Shown: piece by piece, positions 24,698-33,737 of the stretch | Layout: each line of letters starts with the position of its first letter | Position numbering within the stretch: the first letter of the stretch is position 1 | DNA from: Streptomyces coryli | GTDB lineage: Bacteria; Actinomycetota; Actinomycetes; Streptomycetales; Streptomycetaceae | Direction: 5' to 3' | Length of the DNA stretch: 64,000 bases | NCBI RefSeq assembly: GCF_011044975.1 | Contig: NZ_JAAKZV010000001.1 | Location: 62,001-126,000, forward strand | Program-made: the position numbers and the translations under genes | The notes under the pieces: model-generated | Told to the model about the DNA's origin: nothing | Databases searched by the model: none | Seen by the model: the letters and a program-made list of their open reading frames with translations, nothing else

Positions 24698-26410
24698 GTG
24701 GACCTCCGGGAACCTGCGCCGGTTCAAGCGCCCGGCTGGAACGCGGCGCACCCCGCGCTCCTGCAGTGCCGGTTGCTCAACGACGAGCCGGTGCGGGCGC
24801 CGGCGGTGGACCTGCTCGGCACCGGACAGCGCGCCGCGCAGCTCAGCGCGCTGATCCTGCGCTCCTCGGGCGTGACGCCGTTCACGATCGCCGTCGACGC
24901 CGACTGGGGCATGGGAAAGTCCAGCCTCATGCACCGGGTCCGGAGCGACCTCGAGGCGCAACCGGGTGTGGAGTGCGTCTGGTTCAACGCGTGGACCTCG
25001 CACGGCGACGACGCTCTGGAAGCCCTCATCAAGTCGGTCCTCGAGCGCTTCGACCGCAGCGCGCTGCGCCGCACCGCCCGCCGGGTCGGCCGGCACCAGC
25101 GGCCGCTGCTGGCCTTACGGGGTGTGGCGCGCGCCCTGCTCGATCTCGTACGCCTCGGGTCCGCGGTCGACGATGTGTGGGCGGCCTTCGCCGGCGACGC
25201 CAAGTCGCGCAATGACCTGCGGCAGGTCATCAAGGACCTGGCCGCGGACTGGGCCGCGCGGCCGGTGCCGGAGACCGGGGGCCGGCGCATGCTGGTCGTC
25301 TTCGTGGACGACCTGGACCGCTGCGCGGACGAGACCGTGCAGGCGGTGTGCGAGGCGGTGAAGGTGTATCTGGACGTGCCGGGCCTGGTGTTCGTGCTCG
25401 GCTGCGACCAGGCGCGGCTGGCGTCGGCGGGCCGGGCGGAGGGTGGTGGCTACGGGGCGGTCGACTACCTCGAGAAGATCATCCAGAGCAGCTACCGGAT
25501 CCCGGCGCCGACGGCGGAGGAAGCTCGCAACCTGGTGCTGGCGTATACCGAGGACTCCCGCACCCAGACCGTGATCAGCGGCCGGCTGCCCGAGGTACTC
25601 GCGGAGCGCACGGGGCGCAATCCGCGGCGGATCAAGCGGCTGATCAACAGCTTTGTGCTGGAGTATCACCTGGCGCCGCAGTGGTGGGAGTTCGGCCCGG
25701 AGGCGCTGATCCATATCGTGCTGCTGCAGCATCTGTATCCGGACTTCTACCGGGCGGCGGCGCGGCCCGGGGGGCGGGATATGGTGGCGGACTTTCTCGG
25801 TTATCGGCAGGCCCGGAGCATGCTGCGGCTCGGCCGCGCGGGCAGCGAGCCGGAGGAGGTGGGTGAGCAGCCGGACAACGTCGATGCGCTCTTCACGGAG
25901 CTGGACCTCGTCACGCCATCGGATGTGCATCCCGAGGTGTGGCCGGAGCGCTTGAGCGATCTCGAAGCGGCGCTCCCGCCCGTCTTCACCGGACTGGCCG
26001 CGGACGATGACTTCGTCACCCTGCTCTCTGATGTACAGGCCATGCCGGAGGCGAAGCAGCTGTGGCAGCACGTCCGGCGCACCGGCGTCTCGCCGACGGC
26101 CAACGCACCGGAGCCGGGGCCGGTGTTTCCCCGCGGCACTGCCTCGCCGTACGCGGTGCGGAGGTGCCCGAACGGACACACCGGCAACGAGCCCGATGAC
26201 GAGTGGTGCAGGACCTGCGGGTTCAGGCTGGAACCGCGCCCGGCCGCCGCCGGTGGCGGTGCCCCGCCGACGCCCGCATTCGACCCCGAGCCCGACACCC
26301 AGGATCCCGACTCGACGGGCACGTTCCCGGTGCCCCTGCAGCCGGCGGCCAGCCCTTACTCGTATCCGACCAGGTCCTCCCCGGCTCCGCCCCAGCAGAA
26401 GAAGTCCTGA
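24698..26410 (+). CDS. KAP family P-loop NTPase with C-terminal zinc ribbon
   Basis: A 570-residue STAND-like KAP NTPase. Walker A is WGMGKSSLM near residues 70-77, the KAP motif VWFNAWTSHGDDALEALI follows at 95-112, and Walker B is MLVVFVDDLDRC at 199-210. RNPRRIKRLINSFVLEY fits the sensor 2 region near residue 310. Unlike many KAP proteins, no membrane span is inserted. Residues near 487-510 form CPNGH-13-CRTCG, a zinc-ribbon-like element, followed by a Pro/Thr-rich tail. A GTG at 24698 is used; no clear ribosome-binding site. KAP ATPases are often tied to membrane complexes or phage exclusion, but the role here is unknown. Confidence 0.88.
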   Translation: MDLREPAPVQAPGWNAAHPALLQCRLLNDEPVRAPAVDLLGTGQRAAQLSALILRSSGVTPFTIAVDADWGMGKSSLMHRVRSDLEAQPGVECVWFNAWTSHGDDALEALIKSVLERFDRSALRRTARRVGRHQRPLLALRGVARALLDLVRLGSAVDDVWAAFAGDAKSRNDLRQVIKDLAADWAARPVPETGGRRMLVVFVDDLDRCADETVQAVCEAVKVYLDVPGLVFVLGCDQARLASAGRAEGGGYGAVDYLEKIIQSSYRIPAPTAEEARNLVLAYTEDSRTQTVISGRLPEVLAERTGRNPRRIKRLINSFVLEYHLAPQWWEFGPEALIHIVLLQHLYPDFYRAAARPGGRDMVADFLGYRQARSMLRLGRAGSEPEEVGEQPDNVDALFTELDLVTPSDVHPEVWPERLSDLEAALPPVFTGLAADDDFVTLLSDVQAMPEAKQLWQHVRRTGVSPTANAPEPGPVFPRGTASPYAVRRCPNGHTGNEPDDEWCRTCGFRLEPRPAAAGGGAPPTPAFDPEPDTQDPDSTGTFPVPLQPAASPYSYPTRSSPAPPQQKKS

Positions 26411-26457
26411 CCTTTCTCGGCGTGGAATTGTCAGTGCCGGGCGGCAGGATGGCCGGT

Positions 26458-27170
26458 ATGGACGCTGGGCTGTTGCGGCCGGCTGCCATGCTTCGGGTTG
26501 CTGAGGTGGGTGAGGCGGTCGTCGGGCGGCTCGGGGGGTTGCCTCGGTTGCCGGAGGGGGTGGTGTGGCCTGCATGGGAGGGGCATGGGCCGTTGTCGTT
26601 CGTTGCGGCCGTGGAGTGTGCGGCGTTGCCGCGTGGTGAGCTGGATGTGGTGCTGCCGGAGGGGGGCACGTTGGCGTTCTTCTGTTTCGACGGCAGCGTG
26701 GATGACGGTGACGCGCTGGTGATGCCCGACGATCGGGAGTCGTGGGCGGGGGCGCGGGTGCTGTACGTGCCCGCGGAGGCGGACGCCGTGGAGCGGGCGG
26801 CGCCGGCGGAGCTGAAGTCGTATCCCGAGGTGCCGCTGGCGGCGAGCGTCGCCGCGACCGCCGCCGAGCCGTGGGCGCCCGCCGCGCATGCGGCGTTCGC
26901 GCCGGCGGGCATCGCATAGGTGGCCATGCCGCCCCCGTGCAGAACCCGGTGGAGTACGAGGTGGCGCACGGCTTCCTCGGCTGCGATGACTGGCAGGACC
27001 CGCGGATCGACGAGGAGGCCGGGCGGTGGGTGCTGCTGGCGCAGTTCGACAGCGAGGATGCCGCGGGGATGATGTGGGGTGACTGCGGCTCGCTGTACTG
27101 GCTGATACGGCCGGAGGATCTGGCGGCGGGGCGCTTCGAGCGGGCCATGTTCACCTGGCAGTGCAGCTGA
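26458..27170 (+). pseudogene. DUF1963 (YwqG-like) gene broken by a frameshift
   Basis: The N-terminal half, from the ATG at 26458 (MDAGLLRPAAML; GGLPRLPEGVVWPAWEGHGPLSFVAAVEC), ends at a stop at 26917-26919. The family's C-terminal half continues one base out of phase: HRIGGHAAPVQNPVEYEVAHGFLG, WVLLAQFDSEDAAGMMWGDCGSLYWLIRPEDLAAGRFERAMFTWQCS, ending at 27170. Both halves are typical of one DUF1963 protein of about 237 residues. The shift lies between about 26800 and 26905 and amounts to one extra base or two missing bases. It may be a real mutation or a sequencing error in this GC-rich stretch. Function of the family is unknown. Confidence 0.82.
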
Positions 27171-27184
27171 CGGGAGGGGTTGTT

Positions 27185-27982
27185 GTGGGCAGTGCCGAGG
27201 TTCCCGGGATAGATGAGTCGACGCCGCATGCCGCGCGGATCTGGAATTACTGGATGGGCGGTAAGGACAACTATGAAGCGGACCGGGCGGCCGGTGACGC
27301 GGTCGCCGAGGTGTATCCGGACATCGTCACGATGGCGATGCAGTCGCGGCAGTTCCTGATCCGGGTCGTGCGGCATCTCGCCGGTGCCGCGGGCATCCGG
27401 CAGTTCCTGGACATCGGCACCGGGCTGCCGACGATGCAGAACACCCACGAGGTGGCGCAGCAGATCGCTCCCGAGACCAAGGTCGTGTACGTCGACCACG
27501 ACCCCATGGTGCTGGCCCATGCCCGCGCGCTGCTCACCAACACCACGGCCGAGGGCACCGCCACCTACGTCCACGCCGACTACCACGACCCGGAGCTCAT
27601 CGTCCGCGAGGCGGCGAAGACGCTGGACTTCGAGCGGCCGGTGGCCGTGATGTTCATGGGCGTGCTCGGGTACGAGCAGGACCTCGCGGTGCTGCGCTCC
27701 ATCGTCGGCACGGTGATGGCGGCGGTGCCGTCCGGCAGCCATCTGGTGCTCTGGGACGGCACCGACACCGGGGACGCCGTCGTCGAGGGCGGCGAGAAGC
27801 TGGTGGAGTCGGGCGGGGTGCCGTATGTCCTGCGGAGTCCGGCGCAGCTGGGTGAGTGCTTCGCGGGGCTCGAGCTGGTCGAGCCCGGGCTGACGCCGAT
27901 CACGCTCTGGCGGCCCGAGGACGGGGGCACGGGGGCGCCGGAGTCGATCGACGCATACGGGGCGGTGGGGCGCAAGCCCTAG
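27185..27982 (+). CDS. DUF574 family S-adenosylmethionine-dependent methyltransferase
   Basis: A 265-residue actinobacterial methyltransferase (DUF574). The family start STPHAARIWNYWMGGKDNYEADR is followed by SAM-binding QFLDIGTGLPTMQNTHEVAQ and VVYVDHDPMVLAHARALL. GGGAGGGG lies 5 bases before the GTG at 27185, the best-supported start. Targets of this family are not known to me from sequence. It follows the broken DUF1963 gene by 14 bases and has a paralog at 38853-39638. Confidence 0.9.
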   Translation: MGSAEVPGIDESTPHAARIWNYWMGGKDNYEADRAAGDAVAEVYPDIVTMAMQSRQFLIRVVRHLAGAAGIRQFLDIGTGLPTMQNTHEVAQQIAPETKVVYVDHDPMVLAHARALLTNTTAEGTATYVHADYHDPELIVREAAKTLDFERPVAVMFMGVLGYEQDLAVLRSIVGTVMAAVPSGSHLVLWDGTDTGDAVVEGGEKLVESGGVPYVLRSPAQLGECFAGLELVEPGLTPITLWRPEDGGTGAPESIDAYGAVGRKP

Positions 27983-28036
27983 GCAGGGTGCGCGATTTGG
28001 GGTGCCTTGTCGGCTGCCGCCGCTACTCTTCTTGGC

Positions 28037-29629
28037 ATGCACGGGGACCGGGGGCGGTTGATCGACGGGCGGTTCGAGCTGCTCGAGCGGCTGGGCAGCG
28101 GCGGCATGGGCACGGTGTGGCGGGCCCGCGACACCGCGCTGCGGCGCGAGGTCGCGCTGAAGGAGGTGCGCACCGCCGACCCAGCGCTGCTCGCCGACCA
28201 TCCCGAGGCCGAACGGATGCTCAGGGAACGGGTGTTACGGGAGGCGCAGGCGCTCGCGCGGCTGAGTCATCCGAATGTCGTCACCATCCATCACATCGTC
28301 GATGCCGAGCCGCATCCGTGGCTGGTGATGGAGCTGGTGCCGGGCGGCAGCCTGCAGGACCTGCTGGCCGCGCACGGCCCGCTGGACCCGGTCACGGCGG
28401 CGCGGCTCGGCCTCGATGTGCTGGCCGGGTTACGGGCCGCGCACGCCGCCGGAATCCACCACCGCGACGTCAAGCCGGCCAATGTGCTGCTGCGTGCCGA
28501 CGGCAGCGCCGTGCTCACCGACTTCGGCATCGCCGCGCTGCAGGGCTCGGACGCGCTGACCCGGCCGGGCGATGTGATCGGCTCGCCCGAATACATCGCG
28601 CCGGAGCGGATCCGCGGCGCACCCGATCATCCGGCCGCCGACCTGTGGTCGCTCGGCATGCTGCTGTACGTGCTGGTGGAGGGCGTCAGCCCGCTCCGCC
28701 GCGAGAACACCCTCGCCACGCTGGCCGCGGTCCTCGACGCCGAGCTGCCCACGCCGCAACGGGCCGGCACGCTCGCCCCGGTGCTGCAGGCGCTGCTCGT
28801 ACGGGACCCACAACTGCGGCCGGACGCGCAGCGGTTGGAGGGCATGCTGCGCGAGGCCGTCACGGCCGGGGACGGCGGAGCGCGCGCCGGCGCGGCGGCC
28901 GGCGGAGCCTTCGCCGTCACCCGCACAGCCGCGCCGGGCGGCCGCGGCGCCGGCCCCCGCGCGTACACCCCGACCGCGCTCGACAGCCCGCGACCGCAGC
29001 ACCCGCCCGGCGATTCCCGGCAGCGCACCACGCTCCTGGTCGCGGCCATCGCGCTGGCGATGGTGCTGCTCGGCGCCATGGCGGCCGGCTTCGTGCTGTG
29101 GGCCGGCGGCGACAACGGGAACGGCGGCCGGGACGGCGGGGGCAACGACGCCAAGGGCAGCACCGCACAGCAGCCACCGGGCAAGCAGCCGCAGAACTCA
29201 CAGCGGCAGACCACCCCGGCGGGCGAACAGCCCGGCGGGTCCACCACGCCCGCCGAGCCGAGCGACTCCGGCCCCGACAAGGAGTCCCCACCCGAGACCA
29301 AGCCCCCCGACGCGAGCGACGGCCGCTGGATCGCCGTCCTCGACAGCGAGAAGAGCAAGTCGGTCGCCGAGAGCCAGCTGGCGAAGATCCGCTCCTCGGT
29401 CCCCGAGGCCCGGCTGCTGCACAGCGACGACTACGCCTCCCTGAACCCCGGGCACTGGGTGGTCTACGCCGCAGGCGACTTCGCCGACGGCCACGCCGCC
29501 GTGGCGTACTGCAAGAAGATCGGCCGCGCCACCACCAGCCTCTGCTACGGCCGCTACCTCAGCGACCTCCCCGACGACAACACCCTCTACTGCCCCCCGG
29601 AGGGCGGCGGCGTCTGCACCCGCCGCTGA
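28037..29629 (+). CDS. Membrane-bound serine/threonine protein kinase
   Basis: A 530-residue Hanks-type kinase. The glycine loop GSGGMGTVW, the ATP lysine in VALKEV, the catalytic loop HHRDVKPANVLL, the DFG motif in TDFGIA and SPEYIAPERI are all present, so it should be active. After the kinase domain come a linker and one membrane span (TTLLVAAIALAMVLLGAMAAGFVLWAGG), a low-complexity region rich in Gly, Gln, Pro and Thr, and a C-terminal extracytoplasmic domain of about 100 residues with three cysteines (YCKKI, LCYGRY, YCPPEGGGVC). No PASTA repeats. Start placed at the ATG at 28037; no strong ribosome-binding site. Probably senses an external signal. Confidence 0.92.
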   Translation: MHGDRGRLIDGRFELLERLGSGGMGTVWRARDTALRREVALKEVRTADPALLADHPEAERMLRERVLREAQALARLSHPNVVTIHHIVDAEPHPWLVMELVPGGSLQDLLAAHGPLDPVTAARLGLDVLAGLRAAHAAGIHHRDVKPANVLLRADGSAVLTDFGIAALQGSDALTRPGDVIGSPEYIAPERIRGAPDHPAADLWSLGMLLYVLVEGVSPLRRENTLATLAAVLDAELPTPQRAGTLAPVLQALLVRDPQLRPDAQRLEGMLREAVTAGDGGARAGAAAGGAFAVTRTAAPGGRGAGPRAYTPTALDSPRPQHPPGDSRQRTTLLVAAIALAMVLLGAMAAGFVLWAGGDNGNGGRDGGGNDAKGSTAQQPPGKQPQNSQRQTTPAGEQPGGSTTPAEPSDSGPDKESPPETKPPDASDGRWIAVLDSEKSKSVAESQLAKIRSSVPEARLLHSDDYASLNPGHWVVYAAGDFADGHAAVAYCKKIGRATTSLCYGRYLSDLPDDNTLYCPPEGGGVCTRR

Positions 29630-29632
29630 GCC

Positions 29633-29667
29633 GCAGCGCGGCGCAGCGCGGCCCGGCGCGGCGCGGC
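29633..29667. repeat. Short GC-rich tandem repeat
   Basis: GCAGCGCGGC occurs twice in tandem at 29633-29642 and 29643-29652, followed by CGGCGCGG-type copies to about 29667. It lies between the convergent kinase and DinB genes. It could fold weakly, but no clear terminator hairpin with a U-tract is present. Confidence 0.5.
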
Positions 29668-29674
29668 CAGCCAC

Positions 29675-30193
29675 TCACCCCTTACGCCGCTCCACCACCC
29701 CCCGCACAAAGGCCGCCTGCCCCACGTGCTCCAGGTCATCCCCGATCACGCTCACCAGGCGCACCCCCAGCGTGACCGGCGGCGTCCAGTTCTTGTCGAT
29801 GACGCGGTCGAGGTCCTCGTCGCTCAGGCCACGGACATACGCCACCGTCTGGTCATGCACGGCGCGGTGATAGCCCGCCAGCTGCTTGGCCGTCACCCCC
29901 CGCACCGCCGCGACCTCCTCGGCGCTGTGCCCGTAGCCCGTCTCCGCCGGCTCGAAGGGCAGGCCGAACTTCTCGTGCCACCCCTTCGCCGTCCACACCT
30001 GCTCCAGCCCTGCGACCTCCGCGATGTGGTCGTCCTGCACCCGGGTCAGATGCCAGACGAGCCACGCGATGGAGTTGGCCTCGTCGTCGAGCCTGGCCTC
30101 GAGCTCCGCGGGCCCGAGCCCGGCGACCGCGGCGTCGACCTCCTCCAGGATCCGGCCGAAGTGGTCGACGAGCATGTCTGCGTTGGTGGCCAT
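29675..30193 (-). CDS. DinB/DUF664 family protein, possible mycothiol-dependent transferase
   Basis: A 172-residue four-helix DinB-superfamily protein. Histidines placed to bind a metal occur in AWLVWHLTRVQDDHIAEV and in IGDDLEHVGQAAFVRG, matching the family's triad. Relatives in mycothiol-producing actinomycetes act as thiol transferases or detoxification enzymes; that role is inferred. AAGGAG precedes the ATG at 30193. Upstream is the promoter-proximal region of a monocistronic gene; its 3' end faces the kinase gene across a short repeat. Confidence 0.85.
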   Translation of the reverse strand: MATNADMLVDHFGRILEEVDAAVAGLGPAELEARLDDEANSIAWLVWHLTRVQDDHIAEVAGLEQVWTAKGWHEKFGLPFEPAETGYGHSAEEVAAVRGVTAKQLAGYHRAVHDQTVAYVRGLSDEDLDRVIDKNWTPPVTLGVRLVSVIGDDLEHVGQAAFVRGVVERRKG

Positions 30194-30254
30194 GGTGGCG
30201 ACTCCTTGCGCGAGATGTCCGGTACTCCCCCATCGTGCACCCGGCCACCGACAG

Positions 30255-31928
30255 TCACCTCTCACCCTCGTCCGCGCGCGCCACCAGCCGCGACAGCTCC
30301 ACCCGCGAGCGCACCCCGAGCGCGACGAACACATTCCGCAGGTGGTGGTCCACCGTGCGCGGGCTCACCGACAGCAGCCGGGCGACCTCGCGGTTGGTGG
30401 CCCCCTCCGCCACCTGCCGGGCGATCCGCAGCTGCTGCGGCGTCAGCCGCTCCAGTACGGAGGGCGGCTCGGGCCCGGCAGCGCCGGAGCCCCCGGCAGC
30501 CCCCGCAGCCGAAGCCGCCGCCCCGGCAGCCGCCGACACCGCGCCCGTGGCCCGCAGCGCCGCCTCCGCCTGCCCCGCCCACACCCCGGCCCCGCACCGC
30601 TCGAACGCCACCCGCGCGTCCCGCAGCGCCTCCCGCGCAGGCCCCGGACGCCGCTGCCGTCGCAGCCACTGCCCGTACTGCAGCGCGGTACGGGCGCGCT
30701 CGAACTCCCCGTCCAGGTCCTCATGCCGGTCCAGCGCCTGCCCGAAGTGCGCCTCGGCCGCATCGTCGTCGCCGCCGGCCGCCGCGACCAGGGCGCGGCA
30801 GCGCAGCAATTGCGCCGCGGCCTGCGGATCGGGCCCGAGCCCGGCCCAGACCGCGTAGCCGGCCAGCGCTTCCACGGCCTCCGCGGCCGCCTCCTCCCGG
30901 TCCGTATCCGAGCTCAGCGCGGCCTCGACGAAGCACGGCACCGCCATCATCCGCAGCGCGAAGTGCCCGCCCCGCGGCCCGGTACGCACCAGCGGCCGCA
31001 GCCGCGCCGCCGCGTCCGGCGCCCGGCCGCGGGCCAGGTCGGCGCGCGCCAGCGCCCACTGCGTCAGCGTCCTGGCCTGCGCCAGCCCGTGCCGTACGGC
31101 CGTGGCGTCCGCCGCCGCCGCGAGGGCGGCGACCGCCTCGGCGTCGTCGTCGAGGGAGGCGACGAGGGCGAGGACGGCGTGGTGGTGGGCGAGCACATTG
31201 CTCTCGCCGGCCTGCCGGGCCGCGCGCACGCCCTCCTCGGCATGCGCCCGCGCGCTGACGTGCCGGCCGAGCCGCAGCTCCGCGTAGGCGAGCACCTCCA
31301 GGGCGCGCGGGACGACGGTGGTGAGGCCGTGCGCACGGGCGACGGCGAGCGCGCGGCCGCCGAGCTCGCCCGCCGCGGTCAGGTCGCCGAGGACCAGCGA
31401 GGCCGAGCCCGCCGGCACCAGCAGCTCCGGGTCGTCCTCGTCCGCCGCCAGCTCGACGACGCGGCGCAGCTCCCGCAGCCCGCCGCCGAAGTCCGGTCCT
31501 GGCCCGCCGACCACGGCGGTCATGGCGCGCAGGAAGCGCTCCAGCAGGCCGCCGCCCGACGGGCCTGGCCCGAGCACCTCGCGATACGCGGCGGCGTCGC
31601 CCATCGCCCAGCACGCCTCGGCGGCGCCCAGCCGGGCCCGTATCGCCCGCTCGTGATCGCCGTCGTCGTCGAGGAGCCGCGCCGCCAGCAGCAGCGAGGC
31701 CCGGGCGTCGGCGACCGGGCCGGTGCGCAGGGCGAGCATTCCGTGGACGAGGGCGGCGCGGCCGCGGGCCGGTGACGGGGCCGTGGCCGCGCGCAGCGGC
31801 TGCAGTAAGTGCGCCGCGTGGTCGGGCAGTCCGGCGCGCAGGGCGTGTTCCGCGGCGCGGGTCAGGAGCAGGGCCCGGTCCGCCGGCAGGGGCGAGGACG
31901 CGCCGTTCGCTCGGGTCACGCCCGTCAC
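30255..31928 (-). CDS. LuxR-family regulator with TPR-like repeats, lacking the LAL ATPase
   Basis: A 557-residue regulator. The C-terminal helix-turn-helix is intact: LTPQQLRIARQVAEGATNREVARLLSVSPRTVDHHLRNVFVALGVRSRVELSRLV. The preceding 480 residues are Ala/Leu/Arg-rich helical repeats (LLTRAAEHALRAGLPDHAAHLL, ALEVLAYAELRLGRHVSARAHAEEGVRAAR), the tetratricopeptide-like section of large LAL (MalT-type) regulators. The usual N-terminal P-loop ATPase is missing, although many LAL proteins are near 900 residues. The start is uncertain: GTG 31928 chosen, GTG 31919 possible. It lies 73 bases downstream of the secreted cutinase-like gene on the same strand and may control it or the cluster. Confidence 0.8.
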   Translation of the reverse strand: MTGVTRANGASSPLPADRALLLTRAAEHALRAGLPDHAAHLLQPLRAATAPSPARGRAALVHGMLALRTGPVADARASLLLAARLLDDDGDHERAIRARLGAAEACWAMGDAAAYREVLGPGPSGGGLLERFLRAMTAVVGGPGPDFGGGLRELRRVVELAADEDDPELLVPAGSASLVLGDLTAAGELGGRALAVARAHGLTTVVPRALEVLAYAELRLGRHVSARAHAEEGVRAARQAGESNVLAHHHAVLALVASLDDDAEAVAALAAAADATAVRHGLAQARTLTQWALARADLARGRAPDAAARLRPLVRTGPRGGHFALRMMAVPCFVEAALSSDTDREEAAAEAVEALAGYAVWAGLGPDPQAAAQLLRCRALVAAAGGDDDAAEAHFGQALDRHEDLDGEFERARTALQYGQWLRRQRRPGPAREALRDARVAFERCGAGVWAGQAEAALRATGAVSAAAGAAASAAGAAGGSGAAGPEPPSVLERLTPQQLRIARQVAEGATNREVARLLSVSPRTVDHHLRNVFVALGVRSRVELSRLVARADEGER

Positions 31929-32001
31929 GCTACGACCGCGGCCCACGCCGCGCCAGGCCCGCGCACCGGTGCGCGGGCCTGGCCCCATGGGGAAGCGGAA
32001 C

Positions 32002-32913
32002 TCAGCCCTCATGCGGGCAGTTGCCCCGGTACTCCTCGATGGTCGTGCTCCGCTGCGGCAGCGGGCACAGGAACTGCTCGTAGCGGGTGTCGTTGTCGAT
32101 GAAGCGCTTCAGCCACGAGATGGAGTACTTCGCGATCGTGGTGTTGGAGCTGTTCGGCGTGAAGTGCGACGCGTTGTTCAGCTCCAGATACGCCCGGTCG
32201 AGGCTGCTCGACAGGCTGGTGTAGAACGGCTCCGAGTGTGACGACACCGGGGCGATCGAGTCGCCGTCCGCGCCCACGATCAGCGTCGGGGTCTTGATCT
32301 CCGGCCAGCTCTTGTCGGTGTTCCACCCGGTGAGCGGGATCGCCGCCTGCAGGTTCGTACGGGACTTGGCGGCCTCCAGCGAGCCGCCGCCGCCCATCGA
32401 GTGGCCCATCACGCCGAGCCGCGAGCTGTCGATGCGGCTGCGCACGGTGCTGCGCTGGGTCAGGTAGTCCAGCGCGGACAGCAGCTGCCGGCCGCGGCTG
32501 GCGGGCTGGTCGGAGGTGGTGTTGGTGTCGATCGTGAAGACCACGAAGCCCTGCGAGGCCAGCCGCGGGCCGAGCCAGGCGATGGTGGACTGGGTGGCGG
32601 TGAAGCCGGGCGAGATGGCTATCGCGCCGAAGGTGCCGTCGGCCGTGGAGGTCGGGTAGTAGATGGTGCCGCCGCCGAAGCCGCTCACGCTGATCCGCGA
32701 CACGGACGACTGGGAGACGGCGTAGTGGCCGCGCGACGCCTCGATGCTGGAGGTGGTCGGATCGGGGCCGCGTTCGTACGGATTCTCCGCGGACTCGGCG
32801 CCGATCGCCTGGCTCGTCACCAGGGCGCCGGTGGCCAGGAGCACCGCGATACCGGTGCGGATCAGTCGCTTCGGGCGCCGGCGCGCCCGCCGGGTGGGGG
32901 ATGTCTGCTGCAC
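32002..32913 (-). CDS. Secreted cutinase / polyester hydrolase (PET-hydrolase type)
   Basis: A 303-residue secreted alpha/beta hydrolase of the actinobacterial cutinase group that includes the Thermobifida polyester hydrolases. It shares [104 protein letters not shown] and [18 protein letters not shown]. Nucleophile Ser172 is in GHSMGG, the acid in GADGDSIAP, the histidine in ASHF. Two C-terminal cysteines (FLCP, NCP) fit the usual disulfide. A signal peptide precedes the mature part. The oxyanion residue usually Tyr is Phe104. Start: GTG 32913, with AGAGGA upstream, preferred over GTG 32931. Confidence 0.93.
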   Translation of the reverse strand: MQQTSPTRRARRRPKRLIRTGIAVLLATGALVTSQAIGAESAENPYERGPDPTTSSIEASRGHYAVSQSSVSRISVSGFGGGTIYYPTSTADGTFGAIAISPGFTATQSTIAWLGPRLASQGFVVFTIDTNTTSDQPASRGRQLLSALDYLTQRSTVRSRIDSSRLGVMGHSMGGGGSLEAAKSRTNLQAAIPLTGWNTDKSWPEIKTPTLIVGADGDSIAPVSSHSEPFYTSLSSSLDRAYLELNNASHFTPNSSNTTIAKYSISWLKRFIDNDTRYEQFLCPLPQRSTTIEEYRGNCPHEG

Positions 32914-33080
32914 GACGAGGGTTCCTCTCACTGGGAGCGGAGCCGCGCAGGGGGGCCGCGGAACTCCGCCTCGGTCGCTGACAGCGGCAACTATCGCGGC
33001 GCCCCTGCGCCCGGCACATCGGCGAAATCACCGGTGTCGTACGCGGCGGTAACCTCGCGGCAACCCTGCGGTGACCCGCC

Positions 33081-33737
33081 CTACCCCGTCCCGCCGGTGC
33101 GCAAGTCCCGCGCGACGATGGCGGCCTGCACCCGGTTCGACACCCCGAGCTCGGTGAGGATCCGGCTCACATGCGCCTTCACGGTCGACTCGCGCAGCCG
33201 CAGCAGCTCCCCGATCTCGGCGTTGGTCAGCCCGTCCGCCACGCTCTCCAGCACCTGCCGCTCGCGCGCGGTGAGCCGCCCGGCGGCTTCCCTGGCGGCG
33301 CGGGTACGGGCCGAGTCCGGGCGGTGGAAGCGGCTGATCACCGTGCGCGTGACCGCGGGCGACAGCATCGCCGCGCCGCCGGCGACCACCCGTACCGCAT
33401 GCAGAATCTCGTCCGGCGGCGTGGACTTGAGCAGGAAGCCGGCCGCGCCGGCGGCCAGCGCACCGTATACGTACTCGTCGAGGTCGAAGGTCGTCAGCAC
33501 CGTCACGGCAGGCGGCGAGGGCAGCGCCCGCAGCGCGCCGGTGGCCGCGATCCCGTCCATCACCGGCATCCGGATGTCGACCAGCGCCACGTCCGTACGG
33601 TGCCGGCGGGCCAGCTCCACCGCCTCCCGGCCGTCGGCCGCCTCGCCGACCAGCTCCAGGCCGTCGTCGGTGGCCACCAGATCGGTGAGCCCGGCGCGGA
33701 CGAAGGCGTCGTCGTCGACGATCATCACCTTGATCAA
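33081..33737 (-). CDS. NarL/LuxR family two-component response regulator
   Basis: A 218-residue regulator. The receiver has the acidic pocket in MIVDDDAFVRAGL, the phosphoacceptor aspartate in VALVDIRMPVMDG and the lysine in FLLKST. The C-terminal helix-turn-helix is LTARERQVLESVADGLTNAEIGELLRLRESTVKAHVSRILTELGVSNRVQAAIVA. A TTG start at 33737 overlaps the kinase stop as TTGA, giving MIKVMIVDDD, the usual family beginning; GTG 33728 and ATG 33725 are alternatives. Partner of the upstream kinase. Its DNA target may be the inverted repeat at 34922-34965. Confidence 0.92.
   Translation of the reverse strand: MIKVMIVDDDAFVRAGLTDLVATDDGLELVGEAADGREAVELARRHRTDVALVDIRMPVMDGIAATGALRALPSPPAVTVLTTFDLDEYVYGALAAGAAGFLLKSTPPDEILHAVRVVAGGAAMLSPAVTRTVISRFHRPDSARTRAAREAAGRLTARERQVLESVADGLTNAEIGELLRLRESTVKAHVSRILTELGVSNRVQAAIVARDLRTGGTG

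Noticed and set aside
26800-26945. Programmed ribosomal frameshift in the DUF1963 gene
   Set aside because: No slippery heptamer, stimulatory hairpin or known use of frameshifting in this family is visible; mutation or sequencing error is simpler.
25115-28201. Long minus-strand frame opposite KAP, DUF1963 and DUF574 genes
   Set aside because: It crosses several unrelated plus-strand genes with clear motifs and has no recognisable domain itself.
29630-29674. Rho-independent terminator after the Ser/Thr kinase
   Set aside because: The GC-rich tandem repeats do not give a stable perfect hairpin, and no U-tract follows; listed only as a repeat.
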